Positions 1 to 6,872 of a stretch of DNA of 12,471 nucleotides are shown piece after piece. Numbering within the stretch: the first letter of the stretch is position 1; every line of letters starts with the position of its first letter. Position numbers and translations under genes: made by a program. Source of the DNA: Cyclobacteriaceae bacterium (GTDB lineage Bacteria > Bacteroidota > Bacteroidia > Cytophagales > Cyclobacteriaceae); assembly GCA_030637245.1 (NCBI GenBank), contig DAOVVI010000010.1:1-12471 (forward strand), in the 5' to 3' direction. The notes beneath the pieces are model-generated. The model was not told the origin of the DNA, made no database searches, and saw only the letters and a program-made list of their open reading frames with translations.

Positions 1-1052
1 GAAAGAAAAATAGAAATCAAAAATAGAATATATACTGTTAGCCAAAGCCAATAATTAATTGTTAATATCTTTATTAAAGGCAAGATAATAATACTTAAAC
101 CACTGAAAAGGCCCAAATTCAGTATTCTGGGTAATTGAATATTTCGCAAAATAGCGCTATTAAAATACGTGAGGTTCCCGTTTAAAAATAGTTCTTTTAT
201 CCCGGATCTAAAATACTTAATTAAATAGGTATATTGACTTGATATCCACCTCTTCCTCTGGTTTTTAAAAATATTTGTAGAGCTTACTTTTTCATCATGA
301 ACTATCAAAGAATCATTATAATACGTTTTAATATTTTGCTTAAGTAAAATAAGCTCTAATTCTTTATCGAACCCACCGACCGAATCTATTGAATTAAATA
401 CTTCGAGTCCGATTTTTTGATCAATAAGAAATCCTGATCCTGCTATAGAAGAGGATCCTCCAAGATTGGATGAGCCTTTTCGATTTATATGATTATTAAT
501 TTGCTCACTTAAATCATCAAGTATCGCCATGGCACTATCTTCGTTTTTTGCGATCCTTCTCCCTTGAACAACTTTTTTTCCAGCATTATACATTCGATTT
601 GCTTCTTGCAGAAAATCCTGTTTCATAAGATTGTCCGCATCTATAATCACGAAAAAATCAAAGCAATTTTGAGTTTTATTAATAGCCGATCTGAGTGCCC
701 TTAATTTTGTGGATTGCTCAAATGAAACTTCAATTATTTTAATTGGGAGTTTATTAAGTTTCTCCAACGTTTCTGACTTCAAAGAATCGGCAATAACGAT
801 CACATCATATAAGTTTCTTGGATAATTCAGATTCGTTGCTGCCTTGGCAGTATGATAAATTACTTTCTCTTCTTTGTAGGCTGGAATATATATTCCAATT
901 TTATGGAGATTATTAGTAGTGGTATTATTTTTTTTTTGCTTAAAGCAACCAGCAATTGAGAGGATTAAATTATAAATTGAGACATAAAAAAAATATCCAA
1001 ATATAGATATTTCAATTACTGTAAAGAGAAATAGGAAAAAATCATTCAACAT
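1..1052 (-). CDS. Family 2 glycosyltransferase, membrane-associated (3' end cut by window edge)
   Basis: The minus strand is open from an ATG at 1052 to the window edge, giving about 350 residues with no stop, so the C-terminus is missing. Residues 5-34 form an N-terminal membrane segment. A GT-A fold follows: IYIPAYKEE (54-62), DAD (138-140, the metal/nucleotide-sugar DxD), GSGFLI (205-210), FDKELEL (228-234, where the family has its catalytic acidic residue) and QRKRW (265-269), a QxxRW motif typical of processive polysaccharide synthases and related enzymes. After that come hydrophobic stretches near 312-328 and 335-350, probably membrane helices. It should transfer a sugar from a nucleotide donor at the inner face of the cytoplasmic membrane; donor and acceptor cannot be read from the sequence. 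It starts 6 bp after the sugar-phosphate transferase gene, so it is very likely co-transcribed in an exopolysaccharide operon. The family call is firm; the substrate is unknown. Confidence 0.88.
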   Translation of the reverse strand, partial: MLNDFFLFLFTVIEISIFGYFFYVSIYNLILSIAGCFKQKKNNTTTNNLHKIGIYIPAYKEEKVIYHTAKAATNLNYPRNLYDVIVIADSLKSETLEKLNKLPIKIIEVSFEQSTKLRALRSAINKTQNCFDFFVIIDADNLMKQDFLQEANRMYNAGKKVVQGRRIAKNEDSAMAILDDLSEQINNHINRKGSSNLGGSSSIAGSGFLIDQKIGLEVFNSIDSVGGFDKELELILLKQNIKTYYNDSLIVHDEKVSSTNIFKNQRKRWISSQYTYLIKYFRSGIKELFLNGNLTYFNSAILRNIQLPRILNLGLFSGLSIIILPLIKILTINYWLWLTVYILFLISIFL

Positions 1053-1058
1053 TTATGA

Positions 1059-2183
1059 TCAAACTGATTCTCTATGAAATAAAACTGGAACCGTTTTAAA
1101 TATTATCTCAATATCATAAAGGAATGAACTTTTCTCTGCATAAGCCATATCTAAATTCATTCTATCATTTTCAGACATTTTTGCTTTTCCTCTTTTCGAT
1201 ATTTGCCATAGACCTGTAATTCCTGCCGGCGCTAAAAATCTTTTTGCAAATTGGTCTTTCGTAAGTCTTTCAGCTTCATACAATGGAAGTGGTCTGTTAC
1301 CAACTAAAGACATATCGCCTAATAATACATTTATGAACTGGGGCAATTCATCTAAGCTCGTACTCCTTAAAATACGACCAAATCTCGTCACTCTTGGATC
1401 CCTTTCTATTTTAATAAAAGAAGAATCACCTTCTTTTCTATGATATTGATTTAAATGTAAAATCTGGTCTAATTCATTTTCAGCGTTGAGTCTCATCGTC
1501 CTAAACTTGTAGAAACGAAAAATATTGTATCCGGTCCCTGCGCGAATAGAAACGTATAAAACAGGTCCGCTGGATTCCAGCTTAATCAATATAGCAATCA
1601 ATAAATATAAAGGACTTAAGACAATTAGAGCAAATAGTGAAATAAAAATATCAAATAATCGCTTAAAGATCGGTATTTTGAATACAGGTAAAAAATAGCT
1701 TAAACTAACTTCCTGCTTTGGTTCTAAATTAGCTGAAAGTTTCTTAAACCTGTTTAAAAAATGTATGCGATCATGAATGCGTTTCGCACTCAAATCATTC
1801 ACATAAAAATCATCAATCCCAGTCTTTAAGGCCTTTATCTTATCCTTTCTTGACCGATTTTTTGCTAATACAATAAAGGGGATTGAATTAAATTGTGTAT
1901 TTAATTTTATTTCATAATGAAATGAAAAAACATTTCCGTCTGGTAATGCAAAATCAGAAATAATTGCAATAGGTAATTCAGCGCCAGATAAAACTTGATT
2001 CTTCAGCCAGAATAAAGCCTTTGTAAAAGATGGAAGAGAAAGACCCGTATAACTATAGGATAGAAGTTCCTCACATATCTCTTTTCCATTCATTCCTACA
2101 AAAAGAATAATATTCCTTTTTTTACTATTGCTATTATCAATTGAGGCTACTTGTTGAAAGTGGTGGTTTGGATGCTTGATCAT
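1059..2183 (-). CDS. Receiver-like domain fused to a bacterial sugar transferase (polyprenyl-phosphate sugar phosphotransferase)
   Basis: This 374-residue protein has two parts. Residues 24-145 have the length and pattern of a CheY-like receiver, with a possible phospho-acceptor D77 in SDFALPDG. The N-terminal acidic pair is absent (ILFVGMNG at 26-33) and the conserved Lys-Pro is replaced by N129-D130, so it is probably a pseudo-receiver. Residues 171-374 are a monotopic phosphoglycosyl transferase of the WcaJ/PglC type: KRLFDI (174-179), a membrane helix of about 176-200 with the helix-breaking Ser190-Pro191, KFRTM (226-230), the catalytic Asp278-Glu279 in SLDELPQ, and GITGLWQ (321-327). Such enzymes start polysaccharide repeat units by moving a sugar-phosphate onto undecaprenyl phosphate. 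Polytopic N-terminal helices seen in WcaJ or WbaP are missing; the receiver takes their place. Its ATG overlaps the stop of the upstream receiver gene (ATGA), which suggests translational coupling. The transferase call is secure; regulation through the receiver is inferred. Confidence 0.93.
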   Translation of the reverse strand: MIKHPNHHFQQVASIDNSNSKKRNIILFVGMNGKEICEELLSYSYTGLSLPSFTKALFWLKNQVLSGAELPIAIISDFALPDGNVFSFHYEIKLNTQFNSIPFIVLAKNRSRKDKIKALKTGIDDFYVNDLSAKRIHDRIHFLNRFKKLSANLEPKQEVSLSYFLPVFKIPIFKRLFDIFISLFALIVLSPLYLLIAILIKLESSGPVLYVSIRAGTGYNIFRFYKFRTMRLNAENELDQILHLNQYHRKEGDSSFIKIERDPRVTRFGRILRSTSLDELPQFINVLLGDMSLVGNRPLPLYEAERLTKDQFAKRFLAPAGITGLWQISKRGKAKMSENDRMNLDMAYAEKSSFLYDIEIIFKTVPVLFHRESV

Positions 2184-2611
2184 AGTACATTTAACTTTTT
2201 TAGACTATGTTTTAGAACAACTTCAACTGAAAAAACTACATCTTTCGGATTAAATGGTTTTTCAAAATAATCGTGAACCCCCAATCTCATACACTTGAGC
2301 TTTTGCTCTTTATTTGAGTATCCAGTAATAACTACAAAAGGGACTTCATTGAAATAACCACTACTCTTAAGGTTAACAATAAATTCCTCCCCATTTATAT
2401 TTGGCATATCTAAATCAGAAATAATCAGATCCGGTAGATTTCCCTGAGCAAGCCAATGCATTGCCGACATACCATCATTTTTTGCAATAACATCATAATC
2501 TTTCTCAAATAATTTTTCTAATAATTGACACATAGCTCTATCATCATCGACTATGAGTATTTGATTTCTATGTGTCTTATTAAAATTAATCACTTTGTAG
2601 TTTAATATCAA
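2180..2611 (-). CDS. Single-domain response regulator (CheY-like receiver)
   Basis: A complete receiver of about 143 residues with no output domain. The acidic pair (D22, D23 in ILIVDDD), phospho-acceptor D66 (IISDLDMPNING), T96 (VITGYS) and K118-P119 (YFEKPF) are all present, so it should accept phosphate from a histidine kinase; no kinase gene is in the window. Receiver-only proteins act by binding partners. The natural candidate here is the receiver-like sugar transferase encoded next, whose ATG overlaps this stop codon by 4 bp. The start is uncertain: the frame has no ATG before the domain. It opens with TTG at 2611, GTG at 2593 is an alternative, and an in-frame TGA lies 24 bases upstream of the TTG. 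No clear ribosome binding site helps the choice. A predicted promoter lies about 150 bases upstream. The function class is firm; the polysaccharide role is inferred from position. Confidence 0.9.
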   Translation of the reverse strand: MILNYKVINFNKTHRNQILIVDDDRAMCQLLEKLFEKDYDVIAKNDGMSAMHWLAQGNLPDLIISDLDMPNINGEEFIVNLKSSGYFNEVPFVVITGYSNKEQKLKCMRLGVHDYFEKPFNPKDVVFSVEVVLKHSLKKLNVL

Positions 2612-2753
2612 GAAATAATTGTCTAAAATTCAAATGCAACAATAGTTTCTGCTTAGATAAATTTAAATTTAGATAAAAATATTCATATTCAAACAATTTC
2701 ACTTATTTTTTATTCATTTGCACGTATTTTATTTCAGTTGTAATATTATATTA

Positions 2754-2785
2754 CAAAAGTACAATTTTATAAATAATATATCAAA
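2754..2785 (-). promoter_or_regulatory. Predicted Bacteroidota-type promoter of the receiver / sugar transferase operon
   Basis: On the minus strand TTTG (2785-2782) is followed after 20 bases by TACTTTTG (2761-2754). This fits the Bacteroidota primary sigma consensus, TTTG at -33 and TAnnTTTG at -7. Transcription would begin near 2748, leaving a leader of about 135 bases before the receiver gene. The match is by eye only; the region is very AT-rich, which raises the chance of accidental matches. Confidence 0.45.
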
Positions 2786-2872
2786 TGAAAGTGATTACTG
2801 TTATAATTCAATCATTTTGATAAATGCATTATAATTATTCATACTATTTATTAATATTATTAAAAATAATGC

Positions 2873-2906
2873 AAATGACTAAATGACTTGTGTCACTATT
2901 AATTTG
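2873..2906. repeat. Clustered TGAC half-sites: tandem AAATGACT plus inverted TGAC-N4-GTCA
   Basis: AAATGACT occurs twice in tandem (2873-2880 and 2881-2888). The second copy begins an inverted pair, TGAC (2884-2887) and GTCA (2892-2895), and one more TTGAC lies at 2903-2907. The group is about 90-120 bases upstream of the predicted -33 element of the receiver operon, a position where an activator could bind. The repeats are visible in the sequence; a regulatory role is speculative. Confidence 0.3.
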
Positions 2907-2979
2907 ACTATTCAAATATTAAATATAACATTTCCTAATTAACAGTCTGTGTTTATAGAAATTAATTTGAACACATATT

Positions 2980-4839
2980 TCAAAATCCAACATTCAGCGT
3001 AATTCCTCCTCTAAACCATCTTCCTGGCATTGGAGTCATTACTTCTGTATATATCTGATCTGTTAAATTTGATGCTTCCAGAAATAACATCAATTTTTCA
3101 TTTTGCTCGTAGTAAATGCGATCATCAATCAGCATATATGATTCTTGTTCGATCCGATCTACATAACGTGCTTTAAAGCTATTTTTTAATTTTCCGAAAA
3201 TTTTATGATGAATACTAAATATTACCTGGTTTCTGACATGTTCCAAAGCATATCTTGATTGAATATTTTCGACTTCATCAACGTTTTGATCCAAATAATT
3301 GTAACTTAATCCAACACTATAAACTGGGTAATCAGCATCAATCAATTCATTGAAATTCAGATTCAAAGCCAACTCAACACCTATAGTCATAACATTCTGA
3401 AAGTTTTGAGATCTCCATATACTATCCACAGGATTATATACCCAATCAATCAATTGATTTGCATCCCGGACAAAATAATTTCCTTCAAATGAAAATCCTT
3501 TATTCAAATATCTCAATCCAATTTCATAGGTTACGGCATCTTCGGGCTTTAGTTTGGGATTGCCTTCCTCAATGGGGCTACTATAATATTGATCATAAAA
3601 TGTTGGAATACGATAGGATTTTCCAGCATTGCCATAAAGCCTGATTTTATCATTAATATTATAACCCATATCGATTCCAGGAAAAGCATTCCAACCAAAA
3701 TCAGAATACCAATTCACATAAATCCCCGGAGTCATATCAAACCTACTACCAATTTTAAGCTTGTGATCAATATAAATGCCAAAATTATCTCTGTAGAATC
3801 CATCCAAATTACTCTTGGTGTCATTTCCACCTCTGACCCAATCCCCATTTATGGTCTCTTTTCTAAGCTCAATTCCAAATCCGGTAATTCCCAAATCACT
3901 TTTATAGGAGGAATTAATTTCTGCACCAAATGTGTTCGTCTTATGTAAGTTCTGATAGACTCCTGGATTTTCTCTAATAAAAAGGTATTTGTCTTGATTC
4001 CACCTCCAATAAATTCTTGGTTTTATTCTGAAGTTGTTTAATTCCGAATTATAAGATAAGCTTGTTATACTTGTCCGAACTTCCTCGTATTGTTCCGTAT
4101 AATCCGGGCTTGCATAAAAACCATTTGCGCCAAACCTTCTGTCTGTCAACCCAAATATCAACTCATATTTTCCATTTTTAGCCGGTAACTCTGACTGATA
4201 GAAAATATTATTAACTCCATAATCCGTATTATGCCTGTAGCCATCCGATGCATCCCGGGACAATGAAATATATTGCTTATAATTACCCAACGGTAATGAA
4301 AGAGATAAATTTCCTCCATAACTGCCAAAACTACCTCCATAAGCACGAAATCCTACTTTTCTGATTTCCGGAGCCTTTGTGATAAAATTTACAGCCCCGG
4401 CAAAGGCATTTTGACCATAGATTCTTGCTCCCGGACCCTTTAAAATTTCTATTTGTTGAATATTATCTAATGGTATAGGAATATTCATAACATGATGGCC
4501 GGTTTGAGGATCAGTGAGCTTTATTCCATTTAGTAGTATCAGAGTTTGTTCAAATGTTCCTCCGCGTATTCCAATATCACTTTGAACTCCCATTGGTCCG
4601 CGTTGACGAATATCTAACCCGGGAGAATAGGATAAAATCTCTGGGATGCTTTGAATGGGATTTCTCCTTATATCTTCACTAGTAATTATTTGAACATTCC
4701 GGGACGCCTCAGAAAAAGGAGTAGAAATTCTATTCCCGCTAATTACCAAATCTGACATAACTATAGTTGTATCAACCTGTGAATAAGCCGGGATTGAATT
4801 TATTAATAACAGATTAAATAATAATTGGAATCTATTCAT
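2980..4839 (-). CDS. TonB-dependent outer-membrane receptor, BtuB/siderophore type
   Basis: A 619-residue outer-membrane receptor. Residues 1-20 are a signal peptide ending AYS, followed by Gln. A TonB-box-like stretch (about 25-33, TIVMSDLVI) leads into the plug (about 45-155), which has SIPEILSYSPGLDIRQRG, SDIGIRGGTFEQTLILLNG and the GPGARIYGQNAFAGAVNFIT region. The remainder is a 22-strand type barrel with NLTDQIYTE (591-599), PGRWFRGGI (605-613) and the terminal Phe619 used for barrel assembly. It takes up a scarce ligand (cobalamin, an iron chelate or another metal complex) using TonB energy. It lacks the carboxypeptidase-regulatory-like N-terminal domain common in SusC-type receptors, and no SusD gene is adjacent, so glycan uptake is unlikely. 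The ligand cannot be decided from the sequence. Its ATG lies one base past the stop of the upstream small gene, so the two are probably translated together. No promoter of its own is seen. Confidence 0.94.
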   Translation of the reverse strand: MNRFQLLFNLLLINSIPAYSQVDTTIVMSDLVISGNRISTPFSEASRNVQIITSEDIRRNPIQSIPEILSYSPGLDIRQRGPMGVQSDIGIRGGTFEQTLILLNGIKLTDPQTGHHVMNIPIPLDNIQQIEILKGPGARIYGQNAFAGAVNFITKAPEIRKVGFRAYGGSFGSYGGNLSLSLPLGNYKQYISLSRDASDGYRHNTDYGVNNIFYQSELPAKNGKYELIFGLTDRRFGANGFYASPDYTEQYEEVRTSITSLSYNSELNNFRIKPRIYWRWNQDKYLFIRENPGVYQNLHKTNTFGAEINSSYKSDLGITGFGIELRKETINGDWVRGGNDTKSNLDGFYRDNFGIYIDHKLKIGSRFDMTPGIYVNWYSDFGWNAFPGIDMGYNINDKIRLYGNAGKSYRIPTFYDQYYSSPIEEGNPKLKPEDAVTYEIGLRYLNKGFSFEGNYFVRDANQLIDWVYNPVDSIWRSQNFQNVMTIGVELALNLNFNELIDADYPVYSVGLSYNYLDQNVDEVENIQSRYALEHVRNQVIFSIHHKIFGKLKNSFKARYVDRIEQESYMLIDDRIYYEQNEKLMLFLEASNLTDQIYTEVMTPMPGRWFRGGITLNVGF

Positions 4840-4840
4840 T

Positions 4841-5296
4841 TTATATTTTTGACTTTACTTGATAAAAAGTATAAGAAAACTGATGATTGGATCCGCACCT
4901 TATAAAAGAATTCCATATAAATAGAAAAGGCCCGAAAAGGGCCTTGAAAATATTTTTATGAGTTAATACAGAAGTAAATTCTACATTAGAACTTTCAATT
5001 CGATTTGAAACTAATGTTGTGTTTAGTATGGATAAAAGTTCAACTGATCTAATATTAGATATTTTATGTTGATGTATTGGGTCATCTTCACTATCATCTT
5101 TTTCATCTAAATCATTGAACAGATTCAATAATCCATGAAAAAATATTGATTTTACAGTTATTAATCTTTGAATAATTGTGGAAAGAAAACCAATGTGAAC
5201 AATCCTGCCTATAGAATTAAATATTGCATAGGCCTTATTACTCCACCTTTTAAAATGAAGAATAGTTGGTTCAATATGCTTTATAGAATCATTCAA
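4841..5296 (-). CDS. Small protein of unknown function coupled to the TonB-dependent receptor
   Basis: The frame is open for over 160 codons in AT-rich DNA and ends (TAA) one base before the receptor ATG, so I take it as a real gene. It has no in-frame ATG. The frame can open with TTG at 5344, but that codon falls on the -33 element of a predicted promoter. I prefer TTG at 5296, about 12 bases after the predicted transcript start, giving 151 residues. Visible features: a basic-aromatic motif at 16-36 (KRWSNKAYAIFNSIGR, then VHIG), hydrophobic residues at 37-60, an acidic run at 61-72 (NDLDEKDDSEDD), and LVSNRIES (95-102) with TSVLTHKNI (108-116), which resembles the start of a receptor plug. 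From memory, similar RWSxKxYAxFxSLGR motifs occur at or beside the N-termini of Bacteroidota TonB-dependent receptors; this is unchecked. No function is assigned. Confidence 0.6.
   Translation of the reverse strand: MNDSIKHIEPTILHFKRWSNKAYAIFNSIGRIVHIGFLSTIIQRLITVKSIFFHGLLNLFNDLDEKDDSEDDPIHQHKISNIRSVELLSILNTTLVSNRIESSNVEFTSVLTHKNIFKALFGPFLFIWNSFIRCGSNHQFSYTFYQVKSKI
4927..4945 (-). terminator. GC-rich hairpin with downstream Ts, possible attenuator before the receptor
   Basis: Read on the minus strand, AAGGCCC (4945-4939) and GGGCCTT (4933-4927) form a perfect 7-bp stem with five G-C pairs around a TTTTC loop. TTCTATTTAT follows. The layout is that of an intrinsic terminator with an imperfect T-run, and it stands out in a very AT-rich stretch. 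It lies inside the small gene, 87 bases upstream of the receptor ATG, so if active it would reduce receptor transcription, possibly depending on ribosomes translating the small gene. The same bases encode part of the protein (KALFGP), so chance remains possible. Confidence 0.35.
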
Positions 5297-5314
5297 TGAA
5301 ACTGAATTGAAACG

Positions 5315-5344
5315 CAAAGTTAATGGATTAATAATCCATGACAA
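5315..5344 (-). promoter_or_regulatory. Predicted promoter with a palindromic operator in its spacer
   Basis: On the minus strand TTG (5344-5342), a 19-base spacer and TAACTTTG (5322-5315) make a full match to the Bacteroidota -33/-7 promoter. Transcription would begin near 5309. The spacer contains a perfect 17-base palindrome, ATGGATTA-A-TAATCCAT (5323-5339), placed so that a bound dimeric protein would block RNA polymerase. It would control the small gene and the TonB-dependent receptor. The palindrome does not match the Fur/Zur core that I know, and the binding protein is unknown. The promoter and palindrome are seen directly; repression is inferred. Confidence 0.5.
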
Positions 5345-5459
5345 TAATAATTATCAACTTTATAAGCAGGGGCTACTAAGTTACCAGGTTTATTAGTAAA
5401 ATTAAATAAGTCAATCATAGTAGAATAAAATGCCGGCTCAATTGAATTTTATACGGATC

Positions 5460-5467
5460 CAAATATA
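5460..5467 (-). promoter_or_regulatory. Possible additional -7 element upstream of the small gene
   Basis: TATATTTG on the minus strand (5467-5460) fits TAnnTTTG, just downstream of the ahcY terminator. No TTG lies at the right distance upstream, so it is a half match. If used, it would give a leader of about 150 bases that includes the 5323-5339 palindrome as an RNA hairpin. Confidence 0.2.
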
Positions 5468-5491
5468 TCAGAAAGCGAAATATTATTTCAT

Positions 5492-5521
5492 AAAAAAAGC
5501 CTGATCTATCCGACCAGGCTT
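5492..5521 (-). terminator. Intrinsic terminator of ahcY
   Basis: On the minus strand AAGCCTG (5521-5515) pairs with CAGGCTT (5503-5497). The stem extends inward by C-G, T-A and one G-T pair to about 10 bp around a GGATA loop and is followed by a T-run (5498-5492). It begins about 20 bases after the ahcY stop codon and separates ahcY from the receptor unit. Confidence 0.88.
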
Positions 5522-5541
5522 CTTTTCATATTTTAATAATT

Positions 5542-6843
5542 TTAATAACGATAATATTCAGGTTTATAAGGGCCATTGACTTCAACACCAATATAATCCG
5601 CTTGTTCCTGAGATAGTGCTTCCAGCTCAACGCCTACCTTTTCTAAATGGAGTTTTGCCACTTTTTCGTCAAGATGTTTAGGCAATGTGTAAACTGCTTT
5701 TTCATATTTATCAGCATACATCCAAAGTTCAATCTGGGCAAGCGTTTGGTTTGTGAAGGAATTGGACATAACAAAAGACGGATGACCAGTTGCACAACCT
5801 AAGTTTACCAATCGGCCTTCAGCAAGCACAATAATGTCATTTCCTTCAATATTATAAAGATCAACTTGTGGCTTTATCTGGTCTTTTGTGTCACCATAAT
5901 TGGCATTTAACCAGGCTATATCAATCTCATTGTCAAAATGCCCAATATTACACACTATAGTTTTATCTTTCATTAATTTAAAATGCTCAGCAGTAATAAT
6001 ATTTTTATTTCCTGTCGCAGTAACTACAATATTTGCCTCCGGAATGGCATCTACCATCTTTTTCACTTCAAAACCATCCATCGCAGCCTGAAGCGCACAA
6101 ATAGGATCAATTTCAGTTACAATTACCCGAACACCGGACCCGTTCAATGACTGAGCAGAACCTTTTCCAACATCTCCATAACCGGCAACCACAGCCACTT
6201 TTCCTGCCAACATCACATCTGTTGCTCTACGGATCGCATCCACCAGCGACTCTCTGCAACCATATTTGTTATCAAATTTAGATTTTGTAACAGATTCATT
6301 AACGTTTATTGCAGGGATGGTTAGTGTACCATTTCTCATTCTTTCATACAGCCTGTGTACTCCTGTGGTTGTTTCTTCAGAAATGCCTTTTATCTCATCA
6401 ATTAATTCAGGATGATGATCCAGTACCAAATTTGTTAAATCACCCCCATCATCAAGAATCATATTGAGTGGTTTGTCTCCTTTAAATGCATAAAGTGATT
6501 GAGCAATACACCAATCAAATTCCTCTTCAGTTTCTCCTTTCCAGGCAAAAACCGGTATTCCTTCCTTCGCAATTGCAGCGGCGGCATGATCCTGAGTTGA
6601 GAAAATATTACATGAAGACCAGGAAACCTCAGCTCCCAAAACTATTAATGTCTCAATTAATACTGCAGTTTGGATGGTCATATGCAGGCAACCTGCTATT
6701 CTGGCTCCTTTCAATGGTTTGGACTCACCATACTCTTTTCTGAGTGCCATGAGACCCGGCATTTCCGCCTCAGCCAATTCAATTTCTTTTCGGCCCCATG
6801 CTGCCAAGGCTATATCTTTTACTTTATACTTTAATTCTGACAT
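5542..6843 (-). CDS. ahcY: Adenosylhomocysteinase (S-adenosyl-L-homocysteine hydrolase)
   Basis: This cytosolic, NAD-dependent enzyme reversibly splits S-adenosylhomocysteine, the product inhibitor of methyltransferases, into adenosine and homocysteine. The 433-residue protein is full length, close to the human enzyme. Substrate residues are visible at H54, D132, E157, K187 and D191, with C196 nearby. The NAD-binding GYGDVGKG is at 221-228, [14 protein letters not shown] at 350-363 supplies a substrate-contacting His354, and the C-terminal KPEYYRY (427-433) carries the Lys and Tyr that reach into the neighbouring subunit's NAD site. The ATG at 6843 gives the expected N-terminus. It has its own predicted -7 element and a strong terminator, so it is probably a single-gene unit. 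No SAM or SAH riboswitch is seen in the 84 bases upstream. Confidence 0.98.
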   Translation of the reverse strand: MSELKYKVKDIALAAWGRKEIELAEAEMPGLMALRKEYGESKPLKGARIAGCLHMTIQTAVLIETLIVLGAEVSWSSCNIFSTQDHAAAAIAKEGIPVFAWKGETEEEFDWCIAQSLYAFKGDKPLNMILDDGGDLTNLVLDHHPELIDEIKGISEETTTGVHRLYERMRNGTLTIPAINVNESVTKSKFDNKYGCRESLVDAIRRATDVMLAGKVAVVAGYGDVGKGSAQSLNGSGVRVIVTEIDPICALQAAMDGFEVKKMVDAIPEANIVVTATGNKNIITAEHFKLMKDKTIVCNIGHFDNEIDIAWLNANYGDTKDQIKPQVDLYNIEGNDIIVLAEGRLVNLGCATGHPSFVMSNSFTNQTLAQIELWMYADKYEKAVYTLPKHLDEKVAKLHLEKVGVELEALSQEQADYIGVEVNGPYKPEYYRY

Positions 6844-6872
6844 ATTTTAGATTGATAATTTAGAAATGCGCA

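Larger units (their letters stand above)
2612..2979. other. AT-rich intergenic region between receptor and receiver genes
   Basis: These 368 bases lie between the end of the TonB-dependent receptor and the start of the receiver gene, both on the minus strand. No convincing coding frame is seen on either strand. It holds the predicted promoter at 2754-2785 and a cluster of TGAC half-sites at 2873-2906. A weak hairpin, TGTGTT/AACACA at 2948-2953 and 2970-2975 with a 16-base loop and no T-run, lies just past the receptor stop. There is therefore no good terminator for the receptor gene, and read-through into the polysaccharide genes cannot be excluded. Confidence 0.6.

Noticed and set aside
2948..2975. 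Hairpin TGTGTT/AACACA after the receptor gene as a terminator
   Set aside because: The stem is only 6 bp with a 16-base loop and no following T-run on the minus strand, too weak to call.
3589..3948. 119-codon plus-strand open frame, with other short plus frames at 3459-3644 and 5900-6091
   Set aside because: They lie antisense to the receptor and ahcY genes, whose proteins match well-known families throughout; the plus-strand translations show no domain or membrane pattern.
5297..5344. Longer version of the small gene starting with TTG at 5344
   Set aside because: The TTG coincides with the -33 element of a full promoter match and the added residues cover the palindrome and -7 element, so a start at 5296 is more consistent. 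It is not excluded if transcription begins at the upstream 5460-5467 element.
5345..5541. Cobalamin or TPP riboswitch upstream of the receptor unit
   Set aside because: CCTGG...CCTGC near 5365-5385 caught the eye, but the conserved B12-box and thi-box cores and their surrounding helices are not there.
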